Of a stretch of DNA of 64,000 nucleotides, positions 43,571 through 57,300 are shown in pieces. How positions within the stretch are numbered: position 1 is the first letter of the stretch; every line of letters starts with the position of its first letter. The notes beneath the pieces are model-generated. The model made no database searches. It worked only from the letters and a program-made list of their open reading frames with translations, and was not told the origin of the DNA. A program made the translations under genes and the position numbers. Source of the DNA: Hortaea werneckii (Eukaryota; Ascomycota; Dothideomycetes; Mycosphaerellales; Teratosphaeriaceae); NCBI GenBank assembly GCA_037044905.1, contig JBAOKB010000020.1, positions 1,240,001 through 1,304,000 on the forward strand, in the 5' to 3' direction.

Positions 43571-46500
43571 ATGTCCGGCAGAAAAGACTTCTTGTCGCAG
43601 AAGGCGCCGGAGAATTATGTCGCCGGTCTCGGACGAGGCGCCACAGGCTTCACCACCCGCTCTGACTTGGGTCCGGCTCGAGAGGGACCCAGCGAGGAGC
43701 AGCTCAAGGAAGCGCTCGCCAAACGCGCCGCAGCCCTCGGGACCTCCGCGCCGACGGCGTATGGCGTGGGCAAGAAGAAAGACGACGAGGCCGAAGAGGA
43801 GCAATTCCAGGATGCGGAGAACGAGGAAGGTCTGTTCGCGACAGGCAACTACGACCGCGAGGACGATGAGGCCGATCGCATCTATCAGAGCGTCGACGAG
43901 CGCATGGATCGGAGAAGGAAAGCGCGAAGGTAAGCCATACTCCTACTTCCCCAGCCACCACTCCTGCACCTCCCCATCCCAAACGAGCGCGGACAAGGAT
44001 GCGGATGCGGATGCAGTAGCAGTATTCATTCGGTTTGCAGCGACGTCTTGATGAGCAACTGGCCAACTTAATTCTTCTTCTTCAAAACCAGGGAAGCCCG
44101 CGAGCAACAAGAACGCGAAGACTACGAGCGAAACAATCCGAAGATCCAACAGCAATTCGCCGATCTGAAACGAGCACTAGGGACCGTGAGCGATGAGGAC
44201 TGGGCCAACATCCCGGAGGTGGGTGACCTCACTGGCAGAAACCGCAGGAACAAGCAGAATGAGCGACAACGATTCTATGCTGTGCCGGATACTGTGCTGG
44301 CTGGGGCGCGAGATGGCGCGCAAATGGGAACAGAGGTGCAAGATGAGGGCATGGCGACCGAGGCAGGTGGCACGGGTGCAGAGCAGGCTGATGGCACCAT
44401 GACCAACTTTGCAGACATTGGCGCCGCAAGGAATAGGGTCATGCAGGTGCGCCTCGACGCCGCCGCACAATCACAACAGCAAGATACGTCTGGAGCCGCG
44501 TCTGTTGCTGGAGGAGGCACAAGTACATCGGTTGATCCCAAAGGATACCTCACGAGTCTCACAAAGACAGAAATGAAAGCCTCAGAGATTCCAGTCGGTG
44601 ACATCAAGCGTGCGCGTGTCCTCTTGGAATCTGTCATTAAGCGCAACCCTCGCCATGGACCCGGCTGGATCGCTGCGGCACGTCTGGAAGAGTTCGCCGG
44701 CAAAGCTCAATCTGCTCAGAATGTCATTCGACGCGGCACGGAGATGTGTCCAAAGAGCGAAGACGTGTGGTTAGAAGCAATTCGCCTCAGCGCAAGTCAC
44801 GGCAACAAGGCCAATGCAAAGATTCTGGCTGCAAACGCTATCAAGAGCAACGATCGAAGCGTCAAACTGTGGGTAGAAGCTATGGGACTGGAAGATCAGC
44901 CCCTGGCGAAGAAGCGAGTGCTACGTAAAGCGCTAGACCACATTCCCCAGTCTGTCGCTATCTGGAAGGAAGCAGTCAACCTGGAAGAAGATCCAAGCGA
45001 TGCGAAACTCATGCTGGCGAAGGCCACCGAGATCATTCCTCTGTCCGTCGAACTTTGGCTTGCACTCGCCAGATTGGAAACACCTGAAGAAGCGCAAAAG
45101 GTTCTGAACAAAGCTAGAAAGGCCGTACCGGCTTCCTTTGAAATCTGGATTGCTGCCGCCAGGTTACAGGAGCAGACTGGCCAAACGCAGATGGTGGCCA
45201 AGGTGATGGAGCGTGGTGTCAAATCTCTCGCGCGAGAGTCGGCGATGCTAAAGCGCGAGGAATGGATAAGCCAGGCAGAGATATGCGAGGAGGAGGGCGC
45301 TGTGCTCACTTGTCAGGCGATCATTCGCGAGACTCTGGGCTGGGGCCTGGACGAAGACGACGACCGGAAGCAGATATGGCTCGACGACGCAAAGGCGAGC
45401 ACGAATCGCGGACGTTACGAAACGGCTAGGGCTATATATGCCTACGCAATCAGGGTCTTCTACAATCGTAAGTCAGTGTGGTTGGCAGCTGCAGAACTGG
45501 AGAGGCAGCACGGGAGCCGGGAAGCACTTTGGGACTTGCTTGGTGAGGCAGTTAAGAGCTGTCCAACATCTGAAGTCTTGTGGATGCAACTCGCTAGAGA
45601 GAAGTGGCAGGCTGGCGAAATCGACGAGGCAAGAAAGGTCCTTGGTCTTGCTTTCCAAGCAAACCCAGGCAATGAAGACATCTGGCTTGCCGCCGTGAAG
45701 TTAGAAGCGGAAAACGGAGAGACAGACAAAGCGCGCGCTTTGCTTGCCGAGGCTAGAGGTGAAGCGGGCACAGACAGAGTGTGGATCAAGAGCGTGGCAT
45801 TTGAGAGGCAAATTAACAAATCAAGTGATGAAGCATTGGCGCTTGTCAACGAAGGATTGCAGCTATACCCTAAGGCCGCGAAGCTCTGGATGATGAAAGG
45901 GCAGATTTACGAGAGCAGGAACATGCTACCACAAGCACGAGAAGCCTTCAATACCGGCACGAGAGCTTGTCCGCGAAGCGTACCGCTCTGGCTGCTAGCA
46001 AGCAGGTTGGAGGAGAAGATGGGCGTGCTCGTCAAAGCCCGCTCGATCTTAGATCGAGCACGTTTGGCGGTCAAAGGTAGTCCCGAGCTGTGGACTGAGT
46101 CCGTCCGGCTAGAGTACCGGGCCAAGAACTTAGCAGCTGCGAATCAGAAAATGGCCCAGGCGCTGCAGGAGTGCCCGACCTCGGGCCTCGTATGGAGCGA
46201 GCGAATCTGGCACCTGGAAGCCCGCACCCAGCGTAAACCGCGCATTCTGGAAGCTATCCAGAAAGCTGACAACGATCCCATCCTCTTCGTCACGGCGGCG
46301 CGGATATTCTGGGGCGAGAGGAAACTGGAGAAGGCAGACGGCTGGTTCCAGAAGGCTGTTGTGCTGGACCCAGATCTCGGCGACACGTGGGGATGGTATT
46401 ACAAATTTGCGTGTCAGCACGGGACTGAGGAGAAGAGGGAGGAGATCGTGTCCAAATGTGTGATGAACGACCCGAAGCATGGCGAGGTGTGGGCTGCGAT

Positions 46501-46573
46501 GAGGAAGACGCCGGAGAATGCTGGGAAGGGAGTCGAGGAGATTCTTAGGATGGTGGCGAAGATGTTGGAATGA
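43571..46573 (+). CDS. PRP6: Pre-mRNA splicing factor Prp6 (U5/tri-snRNP), two exons
   Basis: Exons 43571-43929 and 44092-46573 (intron GTAAGC...ACCAG, 162 bp) encode 946 residues, the usual Prp6 length. The N-terminal PRP1 domain shows DFLSQKAPENYVAGLGRGATGFTTRSDLG and DREDDEADRIYQSVDERMDRRRKARR-EAREQQ, then DWANIPEVGDLTGRNRR. From about residue 300 to the end, HAT (half-a-TPR) repeats run, many with W-x-x-A-x-x-L-E, such as GWIAAARLEEFAG, VWLEAIRLS, SIWIAAARLQ and VWIKSVAFERQ. Prp6 bridges U5 and U4/U6 in the tri-snRNP in the nucleus. The gene is divergent from the GST-like gene. Confidence 0.95.
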
Positions 46574-47144
46574 ATGAGATAGGAGAGAGATTCGGAATGA
46601 AGTTGAAACTAATTTTCCCCCCCAGCAGTATGGATTGAGCTGCTCAGGCTTGCTCAAGCAGAGTCTGTATGTACGTATATTTCTCTGTTCAAAACATACC
46701 TCATCTTCTGCTCCAATGCTTTTCCAGTGAAATTTGGCATTTGCAGAGCCGTCAGGTCACGGTGACTAAGCGTCCCATTGCATCAACCTAACACTTTGCG
46801 ACTCGTCCAAACCATCCATATCTGCTCCTCACTCATTGCATTATCAATTTTGATAACGCAATCGACACTGCTGTTACAGCTAAGTATGCCTGGATCGATC
46901 GACATGAGGAACCCGTCCTGCACCATTACGCAATGACGTATTTTGCTGTTCCCGAGGTAGGACCTCGCTGCTCCAGCCCGATGATGTTGAAAGCACCCCA
47001 CGAGAGGAGGTCGAACATGATTAGTGCCTACTAGACGCAGCTAAATCGCACATCTCACTCTGACTTTCATTCTGTTCATTGACGTTCACTCAGAATCCAG
47101 GCCTCCAACACACGGCATCCTAGTGGACTTACTTCAAAGTCACC
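46574..47144. other. Intergenic, no gene seen
   Basis: About 570 bp with a T/C-rich 3' part after PRP6 and the PRISE gene promoter. No further feature. Confidence 0.45.
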
Positions 47145-48584
47145 ATGGGCTCAGAAGGCTTGCCTCTCCAGACGAAGGGGATTTACCACAATCTCCCAAC
47201 CTTCTCCTCGGATGTGAAGAATCTCACAGCAATAGTGACTGGTGCCAATGGAATCTCCGGCTTCCACACCATGCGTGTGCTCCTCGAGAGTCCGCAACGG
47301 TGGACCAAAGTGTGGGCGGCTTCGAGACGGCCCCCGCCGAAGGAGATGATGGATCTCCTGACTTCTGAACAGCGTTCTAGAGTCGAGCATGCAGCGTGCG
47401 ACTTCTTGGCCAAGCCGGAAGAGATTGCCCAGCAACTAAGCGAGAAAGGTGTCACGGCAGATGCAGTATTCTTCTATTCTTACGCACAGCCGAAGCCGCC
47501 GCCTGGTGCTGCGATCTGGAGCAATGCGCAAGACCTTGTTGACACCAACGGTATGTATAGGCACCTTGATAGAATTTCAAGGGACTATGATTGACAGAAA
47601 TTGTGTAGCCGCACTTCTGCGCAACTTCCTGGGCGCTTTAGACACAGCCAACATCACGCCAAAGCGGTTCTTGCTGCAGACTGGCGCGAAGAATTACGGT
47701 GTCCATCTGGGTCCAACCCGGACCCCTCATGTCGAGAGCGATCCGCGGGTAACACTGGATCCCAATTTCTACTACCCTCAGGAAGATGCGCTCTTTGAGT
47801 GGTGTAAGAAACACCCGGGCACCCATTGGAACGTCATCTGCCCGGCGTGGATTATAGGTACGTCGACTGTTTTTAATATTCATTTGGGTCACGCGTTTGT
47901 CTCTGACTATTCTCTGTAGGAGCCACGACAAACGCTGCGATGAACGCATTACACCCTCTGGCCGTTTACGCAGCTGTGCAAGCCTGGAAAGGCGAAAGCT
48001 TCAAGTACAATGGCGACTTCGATGCCTGGATGGGCGTCGGTGAGTGTAGCTCAGCCATGTTGACAGGCTATCTGTCCGAATGGGCTGTACTTGAAGACAA
48101 GTGCAAAGATCAGAAGTTCAATGCTTCTGACACCTCGCCCTTGCCCATGAACCGTCTGTGGCCTGAGCTCGCAAGATGGTACGATTGCAAGCAGTTCGAT
48201 GGGCCGGAGCTTGACGAGGGCAAGATCACTACCATCGATCCTGGGAATGTGCCTACGCCACTTGGGTATGGGCCGAGCAGGAAGATGCGGTTCAACTTTC
48301 TCCTGGTGAAATGGGCAGAGCAGCCCGAGAATAAGAAAGCGTGGGAAGAGATTATGCAGAAACACAACCTCACTCACAACCCATTCGAAGACATCGAAAG
48401 CCATTTCAGCTTTGGCGACGCGGCCGCAATAGGCACACCAAACATTTTGAGCATGAACAAGGCGCGCTGTTTTGGGTGGACTGGTCATGTAGATACACTG
48501 GAAAGCTTGCACAAGGCGTATGGTGAGCTTCACCGGGTGGGGATGCTGCCGCCCATGGTCGCGGATGCAAGGCCTTTGATATGA
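47145..48584 (+). CDS. PRISE-family (progesterone 5-beta-reductase/iridoid-synthase-like) NAD(P) reductase, three exons
   Basis: Exons 47145-47550, 47609-47857 and 47920-48584 (introns GTATGT...GTAG and GTACGT...TGTAG, 58 and 62 bp) encode 439 residues. The Rossmann motif TGANGISGFHTM, the ASRRPPPKE sugar-phosphate loop and DAVFFYSYAQP are visible. FLLQTGAKNYGVHLGP holds the PRISE Lys/Tyr catalytic signature (GAKxYG). PAWIIGA leads to the substrate domain, with FGWTGHVDT near the C-terminus. Fungal members, often called sirQ-like, reduce activated enones; the true substrate here is unknown. It stands directly upstream of an acyl-CoA synthetase in the same direction. Confidence 0.88.
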
Positions 48585-48989
48585 AGTCAAATAGGACTGT
48601 CTTGAATGTTCTTGAGATATACACATATCTTCCATTCCTTTCTTACTATATTTCTAGAGGTCGATCGATTTCACAAGACTTACTGTAAGCTGTCGGCCCG
48701 AGGAATATTCACGTAAGCAACCCCAGACGGAAGGACGGAAGGAAGGCAGCTTCTGCGGGGCTCTGGGGTGAGTGGCCTTGGCCCTGACTGATGAGCACCC
48801 GATGCGAGGCGAGCTCTGTCATTCCCCGAGGATGTTGGTGGTGCGGTGCACTCGTGGCCTCCCGTTGCTCCGATGATGGATCCCCAAGACTCTTCGACCT
48901 CTATAGCGTGTGCATTCGTCGCTCTGTCCAGTGAGAGGTAGGTGAATGCTCATTATCTCTCAATCTACCTCCCTTTACACTACGTAATA
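48585..48989. other. Intergenic with GGAAG repeats, promoter of the acyl-CoA synthetase
   Basis: About 405 bp. GACGGAAGGACGGAAGGAAGG near 48727-48748 is a short purine repeat. Nothing else is supportable. Confidence 0.45.
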
Positions 48990-51094
48990 ATGGCTGCTCA
49001 CCCGCAAGACGTCGCCTACAATGCTTCCATTGCGGACCCTTCCAAGTTCTGGTCTCACCAGGCGGAACAGCTGACCTGGCATTCGAAACCCACGACCGCA
49101 TTCAGCAAGAAGACGAGGAAACTCAAGTCGGGCGACTCGTATCCCAGCTGGTCTTGGTTTCCGGGTGGTGAGATTAGCACCTCTTACAACTGCGTCGACC
49201 GACATGTTGAAGCTGGCCATGGTAAAGAGACGGCAATTGTCTGGGATAGCCCGGTATCAGGGAGCAAGCAGAAGATTAGCTATGCCGAGCTACAGGAGGA
49301 GGTCGCCATCCTCGCAGGCGTGCTCCGTGAAGAGGGCGTTAAGAAAGGCGACACGGTGTTGGTTTACATGCCCATGATCCCAGCTGCTCTGATTGGTATC
49401 CTTGCAACTATTCGCTTAGGAGCCATTCACGCTGTCGTCTTTGGCGGCTTCAGTGCGGCTTCTCTAGCTCAGCGTCTCGAAGCCAGCAAGGCGAAAGTGA
49501 TCCTCACCGCGAGCTGCGGCATCGAAGGCGCCAAAGGCCCGCTAGCGTACCAGCCAATGGTCAGAGGAGCCGTAGAGCAGTCACCTCATAAGCCATACAA
49601 GGTCCTCGTGTGGCAGCGAGAGCAGCAAAGATGGGACGACGTACGGAAAGAGGACGGCGAGCGTCAGTGGCAGCGGCTTGTGAAATCAGCTCGGAACAGA
49701 GGTCTACGAGCGGAGAATGTGCCAGTCAAGAGCAATGATGGGCTTTACATTATCTATACCTCAGGTACTACCGGTTTGCCTAAAGGCGTTGTAAGAGAAG
49801 CAGGCGGACATGCCGTGGGTCTGAATCTGAGTGTTCGATACCTTTTCGGCATACGAGGTCCGGGCGACGTTCTTTTCACCGCCAGCGATATTGGATGGGT
49901 AGTCGGCCATTCGTATATCCTCTACGCCCCTCTCCTCGCCGGTGCCACGACTGTGTTATTCGAGGGCAAGCCAGTCGGCACTCCTGATGCGGACACATTC
50001 TGGCGAATTATCGAAGAGAACAAGGTCAACTCATTGTTCACTGCCCCGACCGCTCTACGAGCTATTCGCAAGGAAGACCCAGACAACAAATTCTTTGAGG
50101 GAAGGGGACGTCGAGGGGGGCTTAAGAGCCTACGGGCCCTGTTCCTGGCGGGTGAACGATCGGAACCTGCAATTGTTTCAATGTACCAGGACCTCCTAGC
50201 CAAACACTGTGCTCCCAATGCTGGCGTAATAGATAACTGGTGGTCGTCCGAGTCAGGATCGCCAATGACCGGACTTGCCCTGTTGCCAGGCACCGGCCAG
50301 CAATTCAACGATCACTCCTGGCGCAAGCCACTCCCCATCAAACCTGGATCCGCTGGCAAGCCCATGCCTGGATTCGATGTACGCATTGTAGACGATGACG
50401 GGAGAGAGGTACCTAAGAAGGGTGATATGGGTAATATTGTGCTTAATATCCCGCTTGCCCCGACAGGTTTCACGACCCTCTGGAACGATGAAGAGCGGTT
50501 CTATAAGAGCTACTTGAAGCGGTTTGATGGGAAGTGGATCGATACGGGTGACGCTGGAATGATCGACGACGACGGTAAGCAGCTCATGTGTCGATTGATT
50601 GGTACTTCGCTAATTTTCTAGGCTACGTGCACATCATGAGTCGATCGGACGACATCATCAACGTCGCAGCCCATCGTTTGAGTACAGGCGCAATAGAGCA
50701 AGCCGTCTCGACTCATTCCGCCGTGACAGAGGTAGCAGTGGTTTCAATGCCTGACCAATTAAAGGGCCACGTACCTTTCGCCTTCATCGGGATTACCGAC
50801 CCGCCTGCCAATCTCCTCAAAGACTTAAACGACAGGATCAGACATAGCATCGGACCTATTGCTACCCTTGCAGGCTTCATCGCTTCACCGGGCATCATAC
50901 CCAAGACCAGATCCGGCAAGACTCTCCGACGCACTTTGAAGGAGGCTCTGGAGAATGCTGTCGCAGGCGATTTCGACAAGGACCCGTCCTATCCCTCAAC
51001 GATCGAGGACCCTGCAGTGGTGGAGAAGGCGAAGGCAGCGGTCAAGGACTACTTCATGAACGGCGCTGGGAAGGAGATGAAAGCGAAATTGTAA
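48990..51094 (+). CDS. Short-chain acyl-CoA synthetase (ACSS3/propionate-CoA ligase-like), PTS1 tail
   Basis: Start chosen at 48990 (MAAHPQDVAY); the frame is open further up (48942), but that leader is unlike the family. Exons 48990-50574 and 50622-51094 (intron GTAAGC...TCTAG, 47 bp) give 685 residues. Motifs: the ANL adenylation P-loop YTSGTTGLPKG, SDIGWVVGHSYI, DNWWSSESGSP, KWIDTGDAGMIDDDGYVHIMSRSDDIINVAAHRLSTG, and IPKTRSGKTLRR with the catalytic Lys. This is the acetyl/propionyl-CoA synthetase branch with an extra N-terminal extension. It ends EMKAKL; AKL is a peroxisomal targeting (PTS1) tripeptide, so a peroxisomal role in propionate or acetate activation is likely. ACSS3 in animals is mitochondrial, so location is inferred. 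Confidence 0.9.
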
Positions 51095-51321
51095 ACAAAG
51101 CACATCCTGTAAAATACACAATCTGTATGCGGAAACACGGGCCTATGTACTCCACCCACCGCTCATCGCGGTCCAACCCATCGTAAAGAACGTAATCGTA
51201 GCGCTAGAACGCTTCCAAAACTGGGGATTCTCCCCCCAAAAATAATCCTACGCCATCGAACTGTATCGCCTTCTGTCGTATAATCTTTCAAAAAACAATC
51301 TGGTTGAAAAGCGCGTCCTTT

Positions 51322-54300
51322 CTACGCGCCCTTGAAGTAGTCACTCTCGCTGGCGTTGAGGGCAGCGGTTGGCAAGTCCGTCCCAACTCCACTATCGCTG
51401 GGCGGAGCGAATGGGACCTTCTCCACCTCGGCCGGCGGTGCTTCGATCTGCGGAGGTGTCGCGTCGTCTTCCCCGGCCGTGTCTTCGTTCTCGTCAGGCT
51501 CCTCGTCGATGGCCGACTGCAGGCCAACTACCCCGTTCGCTGAGCTGGCCATGGAAGTCCGGCGATCGATGTCAGAGCCTGTCAGGTAGCTGCCTGTTGC
51601 GTAGGACAGCTCGCTCTCGCCGCCTGGCGTTGGGCCCTCGGCGTAGCTGCGGTCACCGTAGGTCCCGGTGGACTCCGTCCCGCTCATGTAGCTGTGCCTA
51701 CGCTCGGTGCCAGCATCGCTATCAGTCCGCTCATAGTTGCTTGAGTAGTGCGAATCGTCGTGACCAAGCTCGTCTTCGCTCTCCTCGGACAAGATGCTGT
51801 TCTCCTTGTTGACAATGGAGGCGCTTAAGTTACGCTTGCCTCCCCCGGACGCCTTGCGCATGGCCTGAGTGGCTTGATTTTTGACCGAGTGGCTGCGCTT
51901 TATACCGCTGTTGGACAGCAGACTGGGGTTTGTTGAAGCTGGGTAGCCCTGACCGCCAGACGGCACGTTGTGACTGATCTCGTTGAGGGACATGATACGA
52001 CGCTCGCCAGCGTTCGCTTGAGGGTTTGCTCTATTCAGCGCGGGTCTGGACTTCATTGCAAGCGAATGGTTGGCTTTGAGCGGCGGGACAGAAGATGTCG
52101 CTGTCTGCGTTGAGACGGCTGAACCACTGCTTGGGACCCGGAGATCGCGACCCTGAGGCGCCTGCTTCTTTTTCGATGCAGGCTTTGAGGACTTGGAAAG
52201 CAGCAGCATGCGAGACTGGTTCATAACGCCTTCCATCATGCGGCGCTCAATGAGCTCAGCTTTGCTGTCCATCTCGTGCAGCTCATCGCGGCGGATGTGC
52301 AGGGCGGTTTCCAGCGAGGAGACATCCGCAGTGAGGCGAGACTTCTGGCCGCTGAGGGACTCCTTCTCCGATCTCAGTGCCTCGACGGCCTGGCGAAGAG
52401 AGTCCTTCTCTTCATTCAGGACGGTGATGTCAGTCTCGATCTCGTCCTTCTGGACTTGACGACGCTCGAGCAGGAGAGCCAGCTCCTCAGCCTCGCGCTC
52501 CTTGTTCTCGTGCTCTTCCATCATCTGCTTCGATTGAGCTGCAACGAAAGCCGACACCTCAGCAGCCGTCGACATGACCTTCTTGTGGATCTGGTCCAGG
52601 CGCTCGAGTTGAGTGGATGGGTCAGCTGCCTTTTCGGCATGGCCCATGAGCGTGTTCAGCTTCTCATGAAGGGCGGTGTCGTCGTACTTCTCGACCGGCG
52701 CTGCTGGCTCAGCTGGAGGCGGTAGAAGGGCAGGCAGAGCGGTTTTCAAATCTTCTGCATGCGCCTCATGCCTGGTCTTGCTGTCTTCGAAGCCGGCCTT
52801 GAGCTGCTCTTGGAGGTCACGGACTGCCTGGTGATGCTCGGCAGCGGCAGAGGATGCACCTTGCGAGTGCTCGTAGTGCTGGCCGATGAGTGCCTTGACC
52901 TCTTCGAGCGTCATAAGGAAGCGTGGGTTGTGCTCAGTCATGTCATTCTGCACACCAGTGATGGCGCTCATGACCTTCACAACCTCTTCACGCGTAGCGC
53001 AATGCTCGCCCTTCTGTACCTCCGATGTTTCATCGAGCTTCTGGTATGCCTCATCGACCTTGTGGAAGACTGTCTTCGATTCCTCAGTCAGCTTCTCCAT
53101 CTGCTCTGGGAAGCCTTCCGCGAACGTCGTAAGGGTTCCACCAAGCGTGTCAATGGACAGCCTCAGATCTTCCGCCATGGATTTCGTGCCCTCAAGCAAC
53201 TCGGATTGAGAAGCAGACTTTTCTTCCATGGTCTTGGCCTTCTCTTCAGCCGCGCGCTGTGCATCGTCGTACTTCGACATTAAGCCATCGAAGAGACCGT
53301 CGAGCTTCTCCGTCAAAGCTGAGACGACCCCTTCCTTGTTCTCTGCCTGCTTCTCCAGGGAACTTTCGGCAGCCTGCAAATTGTCGACCTTCATTGCCTC
53401 TAAGGCACCATGAGCACGCTCGAACTCGCGGTTCAAAGCATCCATCACTTCTTTCACCTCAGCGACGATTGGCTCGTGATTGCCGGCCTTCTCTTCAAGA
53501 CTCTTGAGCGTCTCGCCCAGAGTATCGATGCCCGATTCACCCTGGCCAATCTTCTCGAGCAGCTCGTCCTTGATGCCGCTAATAGAATCCTTGACACCTG
53601 TAATCTGCTCAAGAGTGCTTTCGAACTCCTGCTTGCGGTCGTCGAAAGCCTTTGCGGTGATAGCGATGTCGTTCTCGTAGCTCTCCTTGAGCTTGTCATG
53701 GCTCTCACGGAAGTCGTTGATGAGACCTGTCAGCTGCTCAATATCGGCCTTGCTGGGCACCTCTGTCGGGTTTGGCAGCTCCATCTCGTGGACCTTGGTC
53801 TTGATTTCAGTACAGAGAAGGCCAAGGACGTCGAAGTCAGCCTTGGTAATGAGTTCTGGCTTCTCTTCACCTTCGCCAGGTGTCGACGCCATCTTCTCCT
53901 TGAGCTCGTCCAATGCTGTCTTGACATCTTGTGCGAGCACCTCGACCACAGCGACGTCGGCTTTGGCAGCGGTAGAATTCTCGAGCCTGTCCGCGAGACC
54001 TTCTACTGCCTCGTTGGTGATGCGAACGACCGCTTCGACAGCGTCCAGATGCTCTTTGGTCACTGCGTTGGCCGGATCAGGAAGTACCATCTCGTCCAGC
54101 TGAGACTTGGTGTTCCGGAGAAGGGTCTCAATCGCATCGGTATCTTCTTTTCTGGCATTGTTCTCCGGTGAATTCTCTGGTTCTCTAGCCGCGAGGGAAA
54201 CGATATTGTCCTGAACGTCCTTGATCATGCATTCCATAGCGGTGAGGTCTTCCTTCATTGCCATGCCTTCGGGCATCTGTACTGGTGCAGCGGCAGGCTC

Positions 54301-57300
54301 TGCCTTGGGCATATCTTGGATAGTGTTGTCCATAGCCTCGATCTTGATCTGCAGCTGGGCAAGCAAGACCTCCATCTTCTCCAAGTCAGCTGCTTTGAGA
54401 CTCGCAGCTGTAGATGGAGCGTCACCATCAATAGGAGCATCACGAGCCTCGCCTTCACCTTCGCCTGGCTCAGCAAGGACAATCTCACTGCCTTTCGGTG
54501 CGCCTTCCTCGGCTTTCGCAGACTTCAACGAATCGATCTCAGACCGTAGGCCAGCAATGCCGTCCTTGAGAGTGTCTAAAATCTCATAGTTGACCGTCAT
54601 GTCCATTGGCTTGTCCAGGGTTTTGGTGATGTCGGATCTGAGGGTCTCCAAGCCCTCATTGATGGTGTCGAGGAATTCACTCTGCTGCGCCTGATTGCGA
54701 TCGGGGCTGTCCAGTTTGCGCTCCATGTGACCTCTCAGATCATCGAGACCAAGGCGGACTGCTTCTAAAACTTCCTCGTTGTTGCCGCCAGAGACCATGC
54801 TGGTAGACATTGAGTTCCGCAAGTTTTCGAACTCTCCTCGCATGGCCTCCAGAAGCTCGACGGGAACACCACCCTCAGATTCACTGCGTGCCGCAGTTGT
54901 CTCTTTAAGCTCAGCGAGCATTGTCCTTATGCCCTCAAGAGCTTCAGTGTGGTCCGGACCGGAGGCTCCACCAGGAACCAGGGAACTGCCCATGGTCTCC
55001 TTGAATTTCTCGAGTTCTTCTTTGATACCTCCAAGGGCCTCGGCAGATGCCTCGCTTTGGTCACCGGAAAGCTGTGTCCTGAGATCCTCAATTGCTTGAC
55101 GTACACCCTCAAGGATAGGCTCCCTGTCTGCCTCGCCCACGATGGCCTGAAGAGATTCCTTCAGCGTTGAGAACTCAGCGTGCATCTCGTTGATGATGTC
55201 TTCTGTGTTGCCACCAGCCAAGTTGCTCACTTCGCTGCCGTTGAGCTTGGAGTGCAGCGCACCCATGCTGTCCTGGATGGTCTCCATCAACTCGTTTTTG
55301 TCGCTGGCGTTTGCGCCGAGGATAGCAGCCTTCAATTGCTCGAACTCATCCTTCATGGCATCGTTGATCTCGTCCGTCGGGAAGTCAATTTCTAGCTCGC
55401 GGTCCTTCTCGCCGATCGCGGCCTTCAAGGAGTCCATGCCTTCCTTGACGGCAAGGATAATGGCAGCAGTGGTCTCGGGCTTGCTGTCTCCCTCCTCGCC
55501 CTCGCCTCGAGTGGTCTCACGGTTGCCGATAGCCTCGTGCAGATGCTCGAATTCGGCCTTGATGTAGTCCAGCATCTCAGCCTTACCGCCATCGTTCGAA
55601 GGACCTTGCGCCACGTAGCCCTGAACATCTGTGCGGAGCTGCTCTAGACCGACCTTGACTGTGTCGACAATCTCATCTTTTCCGGTAACGTCCTGCGCCC
55701 GGTCTACGTAGCTCTCGATCTCAGAGCGTAGAGATTCCAGTCCATCTTTCACAGCGTCCAGAACCTGCTCGGTGTCACGTCCATTGGCTGCGGAGTATTG
55801 CTTGAACTCGCCACGCATGCCATCTATTAATTCGTGGAGTTGTTGCAAGACCTGCTCGCCGAAGCCACCGAAGGGAATAGTTGAGCCGTCGAGACTGGCC
55901 TTGACGGCATCGAACAGATCATCACGGCTGATTTCGATCTCACGAGGAGCAGCAGGACCGTGTTCGCCAATGCCAGCCTTCACGGCCTCCATCACAGCAG
56001 CATGCATCGCATCCTGATCAAAAGAAGCGGAGTTCGGCGCCGGCTGATATTCTGCAAGCATGGTGCGCACATTTTCCAGAATTTCCTCCTTCATGTAGCC
56101 AAGCGGCTCCGCCGGGAACGGTGCCTGGAAGTCCTTGAGGGCCTCTTGCATAACCTCGAAGATCTCACCCTTGTCGATAGACGCAGGCGTTGGCTCGGCC
56201 TTGTTGTGCTGGTAGTCTTCGAGCCCTTCTTGAAGAACTTTCAGAATCTCATCTCGCTCCAGCCCAAATTGCTGCAATTCGATGTTGGGCTCAAAGTCCT
56301 TCAAGCCTTCCTTGACGGCGTCGAGTACGCCTTCGCGGTCTAGTCTTGTGTCGATCTCGCCGTCGACCGCATCGCGCTTGGTAAGTCCTGCGCCGTGCTC
56401 TGCAAGTGCTGTTTTAACGACGGCAAACATCTCATCTGCGCCAGCTCCGGATCGTGCAGTAGTCAGTTGTTTGAAGGCATCGTCGTCCTGTTCAGCACGC
56501 TGTTGCAGAAGACTAGAGAGCTGGCCCTTGAGCTCCTGCATACCTTCTTCCAGAATACGCTGCATCTCCGCTGCGTGCTGTTGGCCTTCGCCATCCTCGA
56601 TGCCCTTGTCGAGCGAGCTGGTAAGATTCGTTTCGGAGACTTGGTCCATCTTGCGGCCGAGTTCTCTGCCCATGCCCAGGATCTCGCCCCGTAGGTCACG
56701 CACGATTCCTTTCACTTCACTCGTTGAGCCGCCACAGTGCGCTACAGACTCCTGGACGCGATTCAGAAGCTGCAGTATCTCTCCTGCAGACTTTGTACTG
56801 TCGTTTGTTGGAGCTTCCCTTGGAGTGTCGAAGTCCAAATCCAGCTTCGGAGGCCCGTCCTTTGACATCGGCACCAGTGCCCGAGATTCTGATATTTGTT
56901 TGATGAAGTCCGAAAGCTCTTCGACCTTCTTAGCAGCCTCGACATTCTCCTTTTGGCTCTTGTCAAGTAGCTCAGAAAGTGTGCCGAGTAGACGCTCCTG
57001 ACCCTCTTTCGTAACCATCTCGCGAATGATCTTTTCGAGCATCGCGACACTTGCGGCGCCCTCAACTGAGTATGGCGAAGGTGAGCCTGGCATTCTGTCA
57101 TCCAGGAAGCTGTGCGCACTTGCTGCTCTTCCTGGCATGGTCCATGACTTAGATGCTGAGGGCGGAGAGCTGAACGCCTTTTGGTCCAGGAAGGCAGAGA
57201 AACTACCACTGCGTGCGTGCCCGCCTGCGGGCGGTGGTGGCGGCGGACCAAGCAGGTTCTGGGTCGTCCCCACGGCATTTGCCAGCTCGCGCAGGCTCTT

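Noticed and set aside
52276..57001. Many long plus-strand frames opposite the coiled-coil gene (for example 53410-54171, 56282-57001)
   Set aside because: They arise from biased codon use of the long minus-strand exon; Leu/Ser-rich text without motifs.
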